A stretch of 61,683 nucleotides of DNA from Flavobacteriaceae bacterium (GCA_947452415.1 CANGCT010000003.1:1-61683), one strand, 5' to 3'. Shown: positions 27,936 through 37,002, counted from the first letter of the stretch. Notes: a model not told the origin generated them from the letters alone. A program made the numbers and translations.

Positions 27936-28907
27936 ATGGACAATGTTTATATAAAAGGAACAGGTTCTTATGCTCCTGAAAATGTGGTTAAAAATGATTA
28001 TTTTGATGCAATTGGTTCTTCCGATGAATGGATATACTCCAAACTTGGCATCAAAGAAAGAAGAATTTCTACCGGTGAAGTAACGAGTGATCTGGCATAT
28101 AAAGCGGGATTAAAAGCAATTGAAAATGCTAATTTAAAAGTTGATGATATTGATTTAATTATTGTAGCCACAACTACTCCTGATAGGCCAGCACCATCCT
28201 GTGCGTGCTTTGTTCAAGACAAATTAAAAGCCCACAAAGCAGTAGCATTTGATGTTTCGGCAGTTTGTTCCGGTGCTTTGTTTAGCATTGCAATTGGTGT
28301 ACAGTTTGTAAAAACAGGCATGTACAAAAACGTTTTGGTTATTGGTGCCGATACCTTCTCGGGTATTATTGATTGGGAAAGAAGGGATGCAGTTTTCTTT
28401 GGAGATGGAGCAGGAGCCTTAGTGCTTTCAGCCACCAAACAAGATAAAGGTTTTATCGATTTTAATTTGCATTCGGATGGTGAAGGAAAAGAACATTTTA
28501 CGGTTCTTGCTGGAGGTTCTGAAAACCCTGCATCAGCACAAACTGTTGCCAATAAAATGCACTATTTTAAAATGAATGGCAAAGAAGTTTACGATACTGC
28601 TACCAAAGTAGTTCCTATTAGTATCAATGAAATCTTAGCAAAAAACAACCTAACAATTGATGCGGTCGATTTTATGTTGCCACACCAACCGAGCATTCGA
28701 ATATTGAAAGAAATTGCCGAAAAAGTAAATCTTCCTTTTGAAAAAGTAAAAACTAATATGGATCGTTATGCTAATACTTCGGGCGGCACGGTGCCAATTA
28801 TTTTAGATGAAGTACACCGAAATAAAGAATTCAAAACCGGAGATATTCTTCTCTTTGCCGCAGTAGGAGCTGGTTGGACCTGGGGAACCGCATTATACAA
28901 GTGGTAA
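27936..28907 (+). CDS. 3-oxoacyl-ACP synthase III (KAS III, FabH-like)
   Basis: A 323-residue thiolase-fold condensing enzyme with an intact Cys-His-Asn triad: C111 in DVSAVCSGALFS, H250 in FMLPHQPSIR and N280 in YANTSGGTVP. KAS III enzymes start fatty acid chains from acyl-CoA plus malonyl-ACP. The GNTS form of the asparagine motif is altered to ANTSGG, so this may be a specialised paralogue. It is followed after 30 bp by a FabI-like reductase and then by fabG, so a small acyl-chain-building set is implied. No acyl carrier protein or fabF is visible here. Confidence 0.87.
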   Translation: MDNVYIKGTGSYAPENVVKNDYFDAIGSSDEWIYSKLGIKERRISTGEVTSDLAYKAGLKAIENANLKVDDIDLIIVATTTPDRPAPSCACFVQDKLKAHKAVAFDVSAVCSGALFSIAIGVQFVKTGMYKNVLVIGADTFSGIIDWERRDAVFFGDGAGALVLSATKQDKGFIDFNLHSDGEGKEHFTVLAGGSENPASAQTVANKMHYFKMNGKEVYDTATKVVPISINEILAKNNLTIDAVDFMLPHQPSIRILKEIAEKVNLPFEKVKTNMDRYANTSGGTVPIILDEVHRNKEFKTGDILLFAAVGAGWTWGTALYKW

Positions 28908-28937
28908 AATCATTTAACAAATAAAAAATAAATTACA

Positions 28938-29759
28938 ATGTTTACAAATAAAACTTTTTTAATTACAGGAATAGCCGATCAAAATTCTTTAGCAATGTTT
29001 GTTGCCAAAAAAATAATTCAAAATGGGGGTAAGGTGGTTTGCACCGGACTTGGAGTAAGTGAATTCCACACCAATTTATCCGAAAAAGCAACCCAGTTTT
29101 TGAATAAAAACTTTGAAGATTTTAAACAATCCGTTCAAAATGAATTAGGTACTGTTTCCACTGAAATTTTGGATGTTACTTTAGATGCCAATATAGATTC
29201 CTTCGCTCAAAAGTTAAAAGAAAAAAACATAAAATTAGACGGATTTTTGCATACTATTGCAATGGATAAAACAATCCGAAAAAAAGAAGTAAAACCACTT
29301 TTGGAAGTTACTAAAGAGGAGTTTTGTGATACAATGGAAGTTTCTGCATTTTCTCTTATCCGAATTGCACATTACTTATACAAGTACAATATTATACAAC
29401 CTGGATCTTCTATTTGTTCGTTAAGTTATATTGCTGCTGCAAAAGTTACTTTCCATCCGTATCGAAATATGAGCATTGCTAAGGCGGCTTTAGAGCGAAT
29501 CACTATTGAATTAGCAGATGAATTAGGTAGAAAAAATGGTACCCGTGTAAATGCTATTCGATTTTCTCCATACATGGGAAGCAAAGCCGGAACTGCCACA
29601 TTAAACCAAGAAGATTTTGATACAGCCAATAAATTAAGTCCTTTAGGCAATGCAACACCTGATGATTTGGCCAATGAAGTAATCCATTTATTCCGACCAA
29701 ACGGAAGAATTACAGGAGAAATTCGCCATGTAGATGGAGGATATAATATTATGGGATAA
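28938..29759 (+). CDS. Enoyl-ACP-reductase-like SDR (FabI type)
   Basis: A 273-residue short-chain dehydrogenase of the FabI branch. The N-terminus FLITGIADQNSLAMFVAKKI matches the FabI glycine-poor NAD loop (TG-x6-S-x-A). The catalytic pair fits the FabI spacing Y-x6-K in YRNMSIAK, followed by AALERITIELADELG. The C-terminus has GRITGEIRHVDGGYNIMG. FabI reduces trans-2-enoyl-ACP in the last step of each elongation cycle. The segment before the catalytic tyrosine (SLSYIAAAKVTFHPYRN) is less typical, so a related reductase role is possible. It forms a likely operon with the KAS III gene upstream. Confidence 0.8.
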   Translation: MFTNKTFLITGIADQNSLAMFVAKKIIQNGGKVVCTGLGVSEFHTNLSEKATQFLNKNFEDFKQSVQNELGTVSTEILDVTLDANIDSFAQKLKEKNIKLDGFLHTIAMDKTIRKKEVKPLLEVTKEEFCDTMEVSAFSLIRIAHYLYKYNIIQPGSSICSLSYIAAAKVTFHPYRNMSIAKAALERITIELADELGRKNGTRVNAIRFSPYMGSKAGTATLNQEDFDTANKLSPLGNATPDDLANEVIHLFRPNGRITGEIRHVDGGYNIMG

Positions 29760-29901
29760 GGTAACGCTGGGTATTTTTATTCAAATTTAATCTATACTTA
29801 TAAAATAGTACATATCATATTAGAAACATATTGTGGTAAATTAGTACCTTTTTAATATAAAATTAGCTAGAAACGACCTTAACTTCTTAATTTGTATTTC
29901 T

Positions 29902-29909
29902 TATATTTG
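29902..29909 (+). promoter_or_regulatory. -7 box upstream of fabG
   Basis: TATATTTG matches TAnnTTTG, 33 bp before the ATG at 29943. Because it lies inside the open extension of the fabG frame, it supports the shorter start. No TTG is at the right spacing. Confidence 0.45.
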
Positions 29910-29942
29910 CAACGCAATAAACAAATAAATACTATTATTGAT

Positions 29943-30689
29943 ATGAAATTATTGGAAGGAAAAGTTACTATTATTACTGGAGCTAGCCGTGGAATTGGAA
30001 GTGGAATTGCAAAAGTATTTGCGCAACACGGTGCTAATATTGCATTTACCTATAGTGCTTCTGCAGAATCTGCTTTAGTTTTAGAAAACGAATTGAATGC
30101 TTTAGGAATTAAAGCAAAAGGATATAAATCAAATGCTGCTGATTTTAATGAAGCTCAAAAATTAGTAGACGATGTCTTGGCCGAATTTGGAACTGTAGAT
30201 GTATTGATTAACAATGCAGGGGTTACCAAAGACAATTTGCTAATGCGAATGAGCGAAGAGGATTTTGATAAAGTAATTGAAATCAACTTGAAGTCGGTTT
30301 TTAATATGACTAAAGCGGTACAAAAAATAATGCTTAAAAACCGTAAAGGTTCTATCGTAAACATGAGTAGTGTGGTAGGAGTGAAGGGTAATGCAGGACA
30401 GTCGAACTATGCTGCGTCTAAAGCTGGAATGATAGGTTTTACTAAATCTATTGCTTTAGAATTAGGATCTAGAAACATTCGTTGTAATGCTATTGCACCA
30501 GGATTTATTGAAACCGAAATGACTGCCAAATTAAATGAAGATGTGGTGCAAGGATGGAGAGATTCTATTCCGTTAAAACGTGGTGGAACTCCCGAAGACG
30601 TTGCTAATGCTTGTCTTTTCTTTGCTTCCGATATGAGTGCTTATGTTTCTGGGCAAGTGATGAACGTTTGCGGAGGAATGCTTACCTAA
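29943..30689 (+). CDS. fabG: 3-oxoacyl-ACP reductase
   Basis: A 248-residue NADPH-dependent short-chain dehydrogenase that reduces 3-oxoacyl-ACP in fatty acid elongation. TGASRGIGSGIA is the cofactor loop, NNAG follows, and the catalytic tetrad is in NMSSVVG and YAASKAGMIGF. The C-terminus VSGQVMNVCGGML matches FabG. The frame is open 17 codons upstream, but MKLLEGKVTIITGASRGIG is the family start and a -7 box lies inside the extension. It has its own promoter, 183 bp after the FabI-like gene. Confidence 0.92.
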   Translation: MKLLEGKVTIITGASRGIGSGIAKVFAQHGANIAFTYSASAESALVLENELNALGIKAKGYKSNAADFNEAQKLVDDVLAEFGTVDVLINNAGVTKDNLLMRMSEEDFDKVIEINLKSVFNMTKAVQKIMLKNRKGSIVNMSSVVGVKGNAGQSNYAASKAGMIGFTKSIALELGSRNIRCNAIAPGFIETEMTAKLNEDVVQGWRDSIPLKRGGTPEDVANACLFFASDMSAYVSGQVMNVCGGMLT

Positions 30690-30731
30690 TATTGAGTTTT
30701 CAACTAAAGATTTTTATTTAGAATACTACAC

Positions 30732-32759
30732 ATGAACAATTCCACTATACTTTTAGTACTTCTATCCGTTGTAATAGCTGGTGGTTTGTCTTATTTTCAA
30801 TATTTTTTTAAAGCCAAAAGTAGGTCCAATACTACAAAGCTATTGGCTTTTTTGCGTTTTCTAACTGTTTTCGGATTATTGTTACTATTGATAAACCCAA
30901 TTGTAAGCAGAAGTACTTATGAAACTATAAAAACGCCTTTGCCAATTGTAGTAGATAATTCTAGTTCTATTATAGATTTAAAAGCGAATCAAGTTACGCA
31001 AGAAGTTTATGAAAAACTAAATTCTAATTCCGATTTAAAGAATAAGTTTGATGTTCAAACCTACCGTTTTGACTCCGAATTTCAATCAGCGGAAGCCTTT
31101 GATTTTAAAGGAAAACAAACCAATTTGGATGCCATAGCAGAAAATTTAAAAAGCATTTATAAAAATCGTTCTTTTCCAACGGTATTAATTACCGATGGAA
31201 ATCAAACCACAGGATCGGATTATGTTTTTAGTTTTGATGCTACTAATAAAGTCTATCCTTTAGTAGTAGGTGATACCACTACTTATTTGGATTTGAAAAT
31301 CAATACGATTAACGTTAATAAATATGCCTTCCATAAAAATAAATTTCCAGTGGAAGTATTTTTGCAATATGCAGGAACTAAATCGGTAAAGGCTAAATTT
31401 TCGATTACCCAAGGAAACGAAGTACTTACAACTCAAAACATTTCCTTTTCTCCGTCTAAAAAATCGGAAGTAATTAATGTATTATTACCCGCAGATAAAT
31501 CGGGATTGCAAATTTATAATGCTAAAATTTCTTCTTCAGAAACAGAAAAAAATTCCTATAATAATTCTAAGAAATTTGCTGTAGAAGTTATCGATCAAAA
31601 ATCGGAAATCGCTTTAATTTCTGCAATTAATCATCCCGATTTAGGTGCTTTAAAACGCGCTATTGAAACTAATGCGCAACGAAAGGTAACCATACTTAAA
31701 CCAAATAAAATCAATAGTTTAAATAATTATAATGTTTTAATTTTATACCAACCAACTGCCGAATTCAAGTCGGTATTGGAAGCCAATAAAAATCTTAAAA
31801 TAAATACCTTTATTATTACAGGAAATAAAACTGACTTTGGATTCTTGAACCAACAACAAGTAGACTTTGAATTTAAAATGTCTTCCCAAAAAGAAGATTA
31901 TTTAGCCAATTTCAATAGTGATTTTAATGTGTTTGCTACCGAAAATATTGATTTTGAAAATTTCCCACCATTGGAAAATCCATACGGAACTATTTCTGCC
32001 AAGCCTAATGTTTCGGTATTGCTTACTTCTAGTATTAGAAACGTTGCTACCAAAGCCCCATTACTAGCATTTACGGACACTGCTGCCAAACGTAATGCCT
32101 ATTTATTTGGTGAAAACATCTGGAAATGGCGTGCTGAAAGTTTTGTAAGCAAAAAATCTTTTGAAGCATTTGATGTTTTCATAGATAAAACCATTCAATT
32201 TTTGGCTTCCAATGATTCTAAGAAATCGTTAATTGTAAACCACGAACGATTTTATAATTCGGGAGATGCTCTGGAAATAACAGCACAATATTTCAATAAG
32301 AATTATGAATTAGATGAAAAAGCACGTTTAACCATAGCCGTAACTAATACTAAAACCAAGCAAGTTAAGAAATACGATTTATTAAAAACCACTTCTAATT
32401 TTAAAGTAAACCTTGACGGATTGGCACCAGGAAATTATTCGTTTTCGGTAAAAGAATTGAATTCCAATGCTAGTTATTCCAGTAATTTTGAAGTAATTGA
32501 TTTTGATATTGAAAAACAATTTGTAAATCCTGATGTAGCAAAACTCAAACAATTAGCCTCCCAAACCAAAGGTGCAGTATATGTTCCAAATCAAGTGGAT
32601 GCACTAATTAAAGTATTGCTTGAAAATCCCGATTATAAAGCGGTACAGAAAGCTGTTGTGCAAAAAACTCCCTTAATTGATTGGTATTGGTTGTTGGTTC
32701 TTATTGTGATAACACTTGCTTGTGAATGGTTTATTAGAAAATATAATGGAATGTTGTAA
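30732..32759 (+). CDS. Membrane protein with VWA-like domain
   Basis: A 675-residue protein. Two N-terminal transmembrane segments (about 4-24 and 37-56) precede a von Willebrand factor A-like domain with a MIDAS motif D75-N-S-S-S (DxSxS) and a second metal-site segment LITDGNQTTGS near residue 155. A long beta-rich extracytoplasmic region follows, with Ig-like character near PGNYSFSVKELN, and a last transmembrane helix (WYWLLVLIVITLACEWFI). The plan resembles BatA/BatB-like or amidotransferase-associated membrane proteins of Bacteroidota. Function unknown. It lies 42 bp after fabG. Confidence 0.78.
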   Translation: MNNSTILLVLLSVVIAGGLSYFQYFFKAKSRSNTTKLLAFLRFLTVFGLLLLLINPIVSRSTYETIKTPLPIVVDNSSSIIDLKANQVTQEVYEKLNSNSDLKNKFDVQTYRFDSEFQSAEAFDFKGKQTNLDAIAENLKSIYKNRSFPTVLITDGNQTTGSDYVFSFDATNKVYPLVVGDTTTYLDLKINTINVNKYAFHKNKFPVEVFLQYAGTKSVKAKFSITQGNEVLTTQNISFSPSKKSEVINVLLPADKSGLQIYNAKISSSETEKNSYNNSKKFAVEVIDQKSEIALISAINHPDLGALKRAIETNAQRKVTILKPNKINSLNNYNVLILYQPTAEFKSVLEANKNLKINTFIITGNKTDFGFLNQQQVDFEFKMSSQKEDYLANFNSDFNVFATENIDFENFPPLENPYGTISAKPNVSVLLTSSIRNVATKAPLLAFTDTAAKRNAYLFGENIWKWRAESFVSKKSFEAFDVFIDKTIQFLASNDSKKSLIVNHERFYNSGDALEITAQYFNKNYELDEKARLTIAVTNTKTKQVKKYDLLKTTSNFKVNLDGLAPGNYSFSVKELNSNASYSSNFEVIDFDIEKQFVNPDVAKLKQLASQTKGAVYVPNQVDALIKVLLENPDYKAVQKAVVQKTPLIDWYWLLVLIVITLACEWFIRKYNGML

Positions 32760-32765
32760 ACCTCA

Positions 32766-32791
32766 TTATTTAAACAATGCTCGTTAAATAA
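32766..32791. repeat. Inverted repeat between convergent genes
   Basis: TTATTTAA (32766-32773) and TTAAATAA (32784-32791), perfect 8-bp arms around a 10-nt loop, between the VWA gene and the convergent DUF1003 gene. It is AT-only and has no clear T-run, so a terminator role is uncertain. Confidence 0.35.
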
Positions 32792-32802
32792 TAGATAATT
32801 AT

Positions 32803-33219
32803 TTACTTTTTTTTCTCCATTTCTTCCAATATTTTAATAATTTTATCCAACTTATCTACTTCCATAGAATTGAGTTTGATGGCAAGCGCTTCAATTTCAA
32901 TCTTTGCATCAATATTGGTTTTGTAATCGGCTTGAGCCTGTATGCGATCTCTTTCGTTTTGACGGTTTTGCGCCATCATAATAATAGGAGCCGCATAGGC
33001 AGCTTGAGTAGAAAACAAAAGATTTAGTAAAATAAATGGGTAGGGATCCCAATGCGAAACATAGGCTAATAAATTCAAGCCCATCCAAATAGCTACTAAA
33101 ATAGTTTGGATAATAATAAAAGACCAAGAGCCCATTCCTTTCGCAACAGAATCTGCTACTTTGCTACCAAAGCTTAAGGAGTCTTTATGTTGTGCATGCC
33201 AATTTTTAAGTAGTTCCAT
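32803..33219 (-). CDS. DUF1003 membrane protein
   Basis: A 138-residue protein with two transmembrane segments (about 29-50 and 60-80, with WSFIIIQTILVAIWMGLN and PYPFILLNLLFSTQAAYAAP) and a C-terminal charged coiled coil (NRQNERDRIQAQADYK onward, ending EEMEKKK). DUF1003 proteins are widespread with unknown function, and some are linked to metal or cyclic-nucleotide traits. The frame is open 12 codons upstream, but a -7 box at 33229-33236 sits in that extension, so the ATG at 33219 is preferred. Confidence 0.85.
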   Translation of the reverse strand: MELLKNWHAQHKDSLSFGSKVADSVAKGMGSWSFIIIQTILVAIWMGLNLLAYVSHWDPYPFILLNLLFSTQAAYAAPIIMMAQNRQNERDRIQAQADYKTNIDAKIEIEALAIKLNSMEVDKLDKIIKILEEMEKKK

Positions 33220-33228
33220 TTTTTTAGC

Positions 33229-33236
33229 CAAATGTA
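33229..33236 (-). promoter_or_regulatory. -7 box of the DUF1003 gene
   Basis: Minus strand TACATTTG matches TAnnTTTG and lies 9 bp before the ATG at 33219, which implies a very short leader. No TTG partner seen. Confidence 0.35.
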
Positions 33237-33297
33237 TTAATAATATTTTTATCACTGTAATTTTCTAAATTAAACAGAAGTATAAAAAAAAATAGTT

Positions 33298-35391
33298 TCA
33301 CCTCTGGTATTTCTTTTTCTTTAGTAAATAGGAGGCTGTTTGATAATACGAAATAGTTTCATTTAGTAAATCGGTTCGTTCATTTGCTAAAGGTTTTTGT
33401 TCGTAATACAATTGAAAATCCGATTCTATTTTTTCTTTTGGTTGTAAAATCAATTGGAACTGTTTTGCCTTTTTAACTGGAGAAATAATTGTCAATATAT
33501 TGTCTTTTATCAAACCTAAATCTTGGTAAGTTGCAATTAGAGCACGAGGTTTATAATCGGGTTTAAGAACGTCTTGCCCATAGAATTTACTTGCATATTT
33601 AAAATTCAACAAACCAAATAAAGTTGGCATTACATCAATTTGTGACATCAAATTAGTATACCGTTTAGGCGCAATAAATCCTGGAGCATATATCATAGCT
33701 GGAATTCTGTATTTATCTGCTGGAAGTTCGGTTTTACCAGAACTAGAAGCACAATGGTCGGCTATAATTACGAATACCGTATTTTTAAACCAAGTTTGTT
33801 TTTCTGCCATAGCAAAGAATTTTCTAAGCGCATAATCTGTATATTTTACGCCACCTTCACGAGATTTTGCATGCGCATCAATGTCAATTTTTTCATCAGG
33901 ATAGGTAAAAGGTCTATGGTTGCTAACGGTCATCCAATGGTTAAAGAAGGGTTTGCCCGTACTTGCTTCTTGGTTCATCACCTGAATTGCTTTATTGGCC
34001 ATATCTTCATCACATACACCCCAAATGTTTGCAAAAGATATTTCATTGGGTTGGAATGCTTTTTTGTCTACAATATCATAGCCATTTCCAGAAAAGAAAT
34101 CGCCCATATTATCAAAATAAGTATCGCCACCAAACAAGAATTTAGTGGCATAACCTCTTTGTTTGAAAATACTTCCAGTTGAAAATTTATTTTTATTATC
34201 TACCCGTTTAACCACGCTTTCACCAGCAGTAGGAGGAAAGCACAAAGTAACGGCTTCTAACCCACGAATGGTGCGATTTCCAACAGCATACAGATTAGTA
34301 AACATCAAACTTTGGGTAGCTAAGGAATCTATAAAAGGGGTGATTTTTTGATCGTTTCCATAAGCCTTTAAGAAATCGGCACTGTAACTCTCAATAGTTA
34401 TTAGCACTACATTTTTATGGTTTTCGGCAGCAGCACTATTTATTTGTCTTAAAGGGCTATCATTTTCAATTCCTCGAATTTGTTTTTGCAGTATTTCAAA
34501 AGACTCTTTTTCGGGAAGGGTTTTGTAGAATTTATTGTAATCCAATTCACTATTTATAAACGCCAAATAGAAACTGTAAAGTCCATTTGCTTGTAATTCA
34601 TTGGCAAACACATTAGTCGAATTTTGCAGTTTAGCAACCGCTGGAATTATAAATAAAGACATTACAAATAAAAAAGCGTAAAGTCCGAAATTCTTAATTT
34701 TATCTATCCCTTTTGGAAGATGCTTCAAATAATTGCTTGATCTTTTTATAATAATAATTGTTGCAATTAAAGATACAAGTCCAACTACTATAAACAAAGG
34801 AATTACAGGATAGGATTCCATAATATTTCCGATTACGGTATTGGTGTAAACCAAATAATCTACAGCAATAAAGTTGTAACGAACCCCAAATTCATTCCAA
34901 AAGTAGAATTCACTTACAGCATTTTGTACTATTACCAAAACAAAAATAAATATTGTGATGGAAAACAAAGCAAATCTAATTTTGCTTCTGTATTTAGGCA
35001 AGAATAATAATAATCCGAATAATATTGTTTTTAAAGCAATGAAGAAAATTCCGATTTCTGGCAACGAACCGCCATATTCATGCAGTATTGATTTTCCAGA
35101 AATGGCATATAGTAACAGTATAACCAAGCAACCAAAGAAAATATATCCCCAGGGTTTATCAAATTTAGAATTGGATAAAAATAATAAATACAACCATAGT
35201 AATATGCTTGCAACTAGAAATACTAAAGCATCGGATACTAATCCTAGTACAAATATTTTTATACTATCAACAACAGTGAAACTTGTTTGGGTAATTGGGT
35301 GAAAAAACAGTGCAACTCTTGTAATAAAACCAGTAATTATATAAAATAAAGCCAGGTTATAAAAAGGAGATTTTTTTTGAAATAATAGCAT
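33298..35391 (-). CDS. LtaS/MdoB-like phosphoglycerol transferase or sulfatase-fold membrane enzyme
   Basis: A 697-residue membrane protein. Several N-terminal transmembrane segments (about residues 10-265) are followed by a periplasmic alkaline-phosphatase-superfamily domain (about 310-640). Metal and nucleophile motifs are VLITIESYSADF (Glu), the catalytic threonine in VGNRTIRGLEAV, LFGGDTYFDNMGDFF and VIIADHCA (Asp-His). This matches the LtaS/MdoB-type family (sulfatase PF00884), which transfers phosphoglycerol to envelope glycans or lipids. Gram-negatives do not make lipoteichoic acid, so glycan decoration is more likely. The C-terminal tail has a basic cluster (LKKKKYQR). Confidence 0.86.
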   Translation of the reverse strand: MLLFQKKSPFYNLALFYIITGFITRVALFFHPITQTSFTVVDSIKIFVLGLVSDALVFLVASILLWLYLLFLSNSKFDKPWGYIFFGCLVILLLYAISGKSILHEYGGSLPEIGIFFIALKTILFGLLLFLPKYRSKIRFALFSITIFIFVLVIVQNAVSEFYFWNEFGVRYNFIAVDYLVYTNTVIGNIMESYPVIPLFIVVGLVSLIATIIIIKRSSNYLKHLPKGIDKIKNFGLYAFLFVMSLFIIPAVAKLQNSTNVFANELQANGLYSFYLAFINSELDYNKFYKTLPEKESFEILQKQIRGIENDSPLRQINSAAAENHKNVVLITIESYSADFLKAYGNDQKITPFIDSLATQSLMFTNLYAVGNRTIRGLEAVTLCFPPTAGESVVKRVDNKNKFSTGSIFKQRGYATKFLFGGDTYFDNMGDFFSGNGYDIVDKKAFQPNEISFANIWGVCDEDMANKAIQVMNQEASTGKPFFNHWMTVSNHRPFTYPDEKIDIDAHAKSREGGVKYTDYALRKFFAMAEKQTWFKNTVFVIIADHCASSSGKTELPADKYRIPAMIYAPGFIAPKRYTNLMSQIDVMPTLFGLLNFKYASKFYGQDVLKPDYKPRALIATYQDLGLIKDNILTIISPVKKAKQFQLILQPKEKIESDFQLYYEQKPLANERTDLLNETISYYQTASYLLKKKKYQR

Positions 35392-35406
35392 TTTTATAGG
35401 TTTTCA

Positions 35407-35414
35407 CAAATGTA
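35407..35414 (-). promoter_or_regulatory. -7 box of the LtaS-like gene
   Basis: Minus strand TACATTTG matches TAnnTTTG, 15 bp before the ATG at 35391. No TTG partner at the right spacing. Confidence 0.35.
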
Positions 35415-35451
35415 TAAAAAATAGTGTTCTTAAAATGAAGAAGTCCGTAAA

Positions 35452-35547
35452 TTAAGATTCTCTTAAAATCAATAATATTAACATTAATTTGTATTATAAA
35501 TATGCTATTATCGTTAGGTTTACGATAAAATATACCTTTTAATTTTA
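35452..35547 (+). promoter_or_regulatory. Inverted repeats and -7-like box before the thioredoxin-ApbE cassette
   Basis: Two perfect inverted repeats precede the cassette: TTAAGA (35452-35457)-N3-TCTTAA (35461-35466), and TTATCGT (35508-35514)-N7-ACGATAA (35522-35528). TAATTTTA (35540-35547), one base from TAnnTTTG, lies 22 bp before the ATG at 35570. If it is the -7 box, the second repeat is centred near -36, a position where a regulator could act. TCTTAAAAT also occurs at 35428-35436 and 35461-35469. The control of the operon is inferred. Confidence 0.45.
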
Positions 35548-35569
35548 GCCTTCCAAAAATTGTTAAATC

Positions 35570-36016
35570 ATGAATAAACAAGTAGTAGTTACTTTATTTA
35601 TCGTACTAATTTCTATTGTTGCCAATGCACAACAATGGAAGACTAATTTTGAAGAAGCCAAAACAGATGCTAAAGCACAAAACAAACGAATAGTTTTGGT
35701 TTTTTCAGGTTCCGATTGGTGTGGGCCATGTATAAAATTGGATAAAAATGTTTGGCAATCGGTTGAATTTAATAAATATGCAAAAGATAATTATGTTTTA
35801 TATCGTGCAGATTTTCCTAAGAAAAAAGCCAATCAATTGCCAGAAGTATTGCGAAAACAAAATTTAGCCTTGGCAGAAAAATACAATGAAGATGGTAACT
35901 ATCCTTTAGTTTTACTATTAGATAGCGATGGAAAAGTGCTAGGTGTTTTAGGCTATTTAGATTTAGAAGCATCCGAATATATCGACCGAATTAAAGAATT
36001 AGATAAAAATAAATGA
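35570..36016 (+). CDS. Exported thioredoxin-like protein
   Basis: A 148-residue periplasmic thioredoxin. The signal peptide is MNKQVVVTLFIVLISIVANAQ. The active site WCGPC is in SGSDWCGPCIKL (near residues 46-57), and the cis-proline is in GNYPLVLLLD. Both are intact, so it should reduce or exchange disulfides outside the cytoplasm. It is the first gene of a cassette with apbE, the DUF4266 lipoprotein and the DUF3570 gene, and its stop overlaps the apbE start by four bases (ATGA). A likely client is the Cys-rich DUF4266 tail, but this is inferred. Confidence 0.9.
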   Translation: MNKQVVVTLFIVLISIVANAQQWKTNFEEAKTDAKAQNKRIVLVFSGSDWCGPCIKLDKNVWQSVEFNKYAKDNYVLYRADFPKKKANQLPEVLRKQNLALAEKYNEDGNYPLVLLLDSDGKVLGVLGYLDLEASEYIDRIKELDKNK

Positions 36017-37002
36017 AAAAGATTGCTTTTTTATTTTTGATTTTAAGTGTATGCTCACTTTCTGCTCAGGTCATCCACAAAAAAGTTCTTAGTTTACTTG
36101 GAAGTCCGTTTGAGATTACTTTGGTAGGAAAAGATACCCTAGAAGTAAATAAAAATATTGACATTGGGGTAGCCGAAGTAAGACGCATTGAAAATTTAAT
36201 TTCCGATTGGATTCCAGCTACACCGATATCTGAAATCAATAGAAATGCAGGAATAAAACCGATTAAGGTTTCAGATGAATTGTATAATTTGGTAGATAGA
36301 GCCTTAAAAATTTCAATGATAACCGATGGTGCTTTTGATATTAGTTACGCATCAATGGATAAAATTTGGAAATTTGATGGTAGCATGAAAGAAATGCCAA
36401 CGGAAGCAGCCATAAAAGAATCGGTTTCTAAAGTTGGATATAAAAATGTCGTTTTAGATAAAAAGAATAGTACCATTTTCTTAAAATTACCCGGAATGAA
36501 ATTGGGACTAGGAGGTATAGGGCAGGGATACATTGCTGATATGGTAACTATTTTATTGAAATCTAAAGGAGTAGTTTCTGGAATAATTAATGTTTCTGGG
36601 GATATAAGTACTTGGGGAAAGCAACCAAATGGACAACAATGGAAAGTTGGAATAAAAAATCCTATGAATAAAAACAAGATTTTTGCTATGTTTCCGCTAG
36701 AAGATTCGGCAGTAGAAACCTCTGGAAGTTATGAGAAATATGTAGTTTTTAACGGTATTCGATATTCTCATATTATTGACACTAGAACAGGATATCCGGC
36801 ACAAGGCTTGGTAAACGTTTCTGTTTTTGCAAAAACTACCGAAGTTGCAGATGCGCTAGCAACAGGAATTTTTGTATTAGGAAAAGAAAAAGGAATGGCT
36901 TTAGTAAATAAATTACCCGGAATTGGTTGCATAATGGTTGACGATAAAGGGAAAGTTTATTCGTCAGATACTATAGATTTAAAAAAATATAAAAATGATT
37001 AA
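36013..37002 (+). CDS. apbE: FAD:protein FMN transferase (ApbE family)
   Basis: A 329-residue exported flavin transferase. The signal peptide (MKKIAFLFLILSVCSLSAQ) has an A-Q cleavage form. Family motifs are LGSPFEITL near the N-terminus, GAFDISYASM, GLGGIGQGYIADM, INVSGDIST, KVGIKNP, YSHIIDTRTGYPA and TTEVADALATGIFVLG. ApbE moves FMN from FAD onto Ser/Thr of target proteins in the periplasm. One change stands out: the common lysine in GGI(A/G)KGYA is glutamine here. It is overlapped by both its neighbours (4 bp upstream, 8 bp downstream), so it is translationally coupled to the cassette. The FMN acceptor is not known. Confidence 0.92.
   Translation: MKKIAFLFLILSVCSLSAQVIHKKVLSLLGSPFEITLVGKDTLEVNKNIDIGVAEVRRIENLISDWIPATPISEINRNAGIKPIKVSDELYNLVDRALKISMITDGAFDISYASMDKIWKFDGSMKEMPTEAAIKESVSKVGYKNVVLDKKNSTIFLKLPGMKLGLGGIGQGYIADMVTILLKSKGVVSGIINVSGDISTWGKQPNGQQWKVGIKNPMNKNKIFAMFPLEDSAVETSGSYEKYVVFNGIRYSHIIDTRTGYPAQGLVNVSVFAKTTEVADALATGIFVLGKEKGMALVNKLPGIGCIMVDDKGKVYSSDTIDLKKYKND

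Noticed and set aside
33754..34182. Plus-strand open frame of 142 residues
   Set aside because: Antisense shadow of the catalytic domain of the LtaS-like enzyme.
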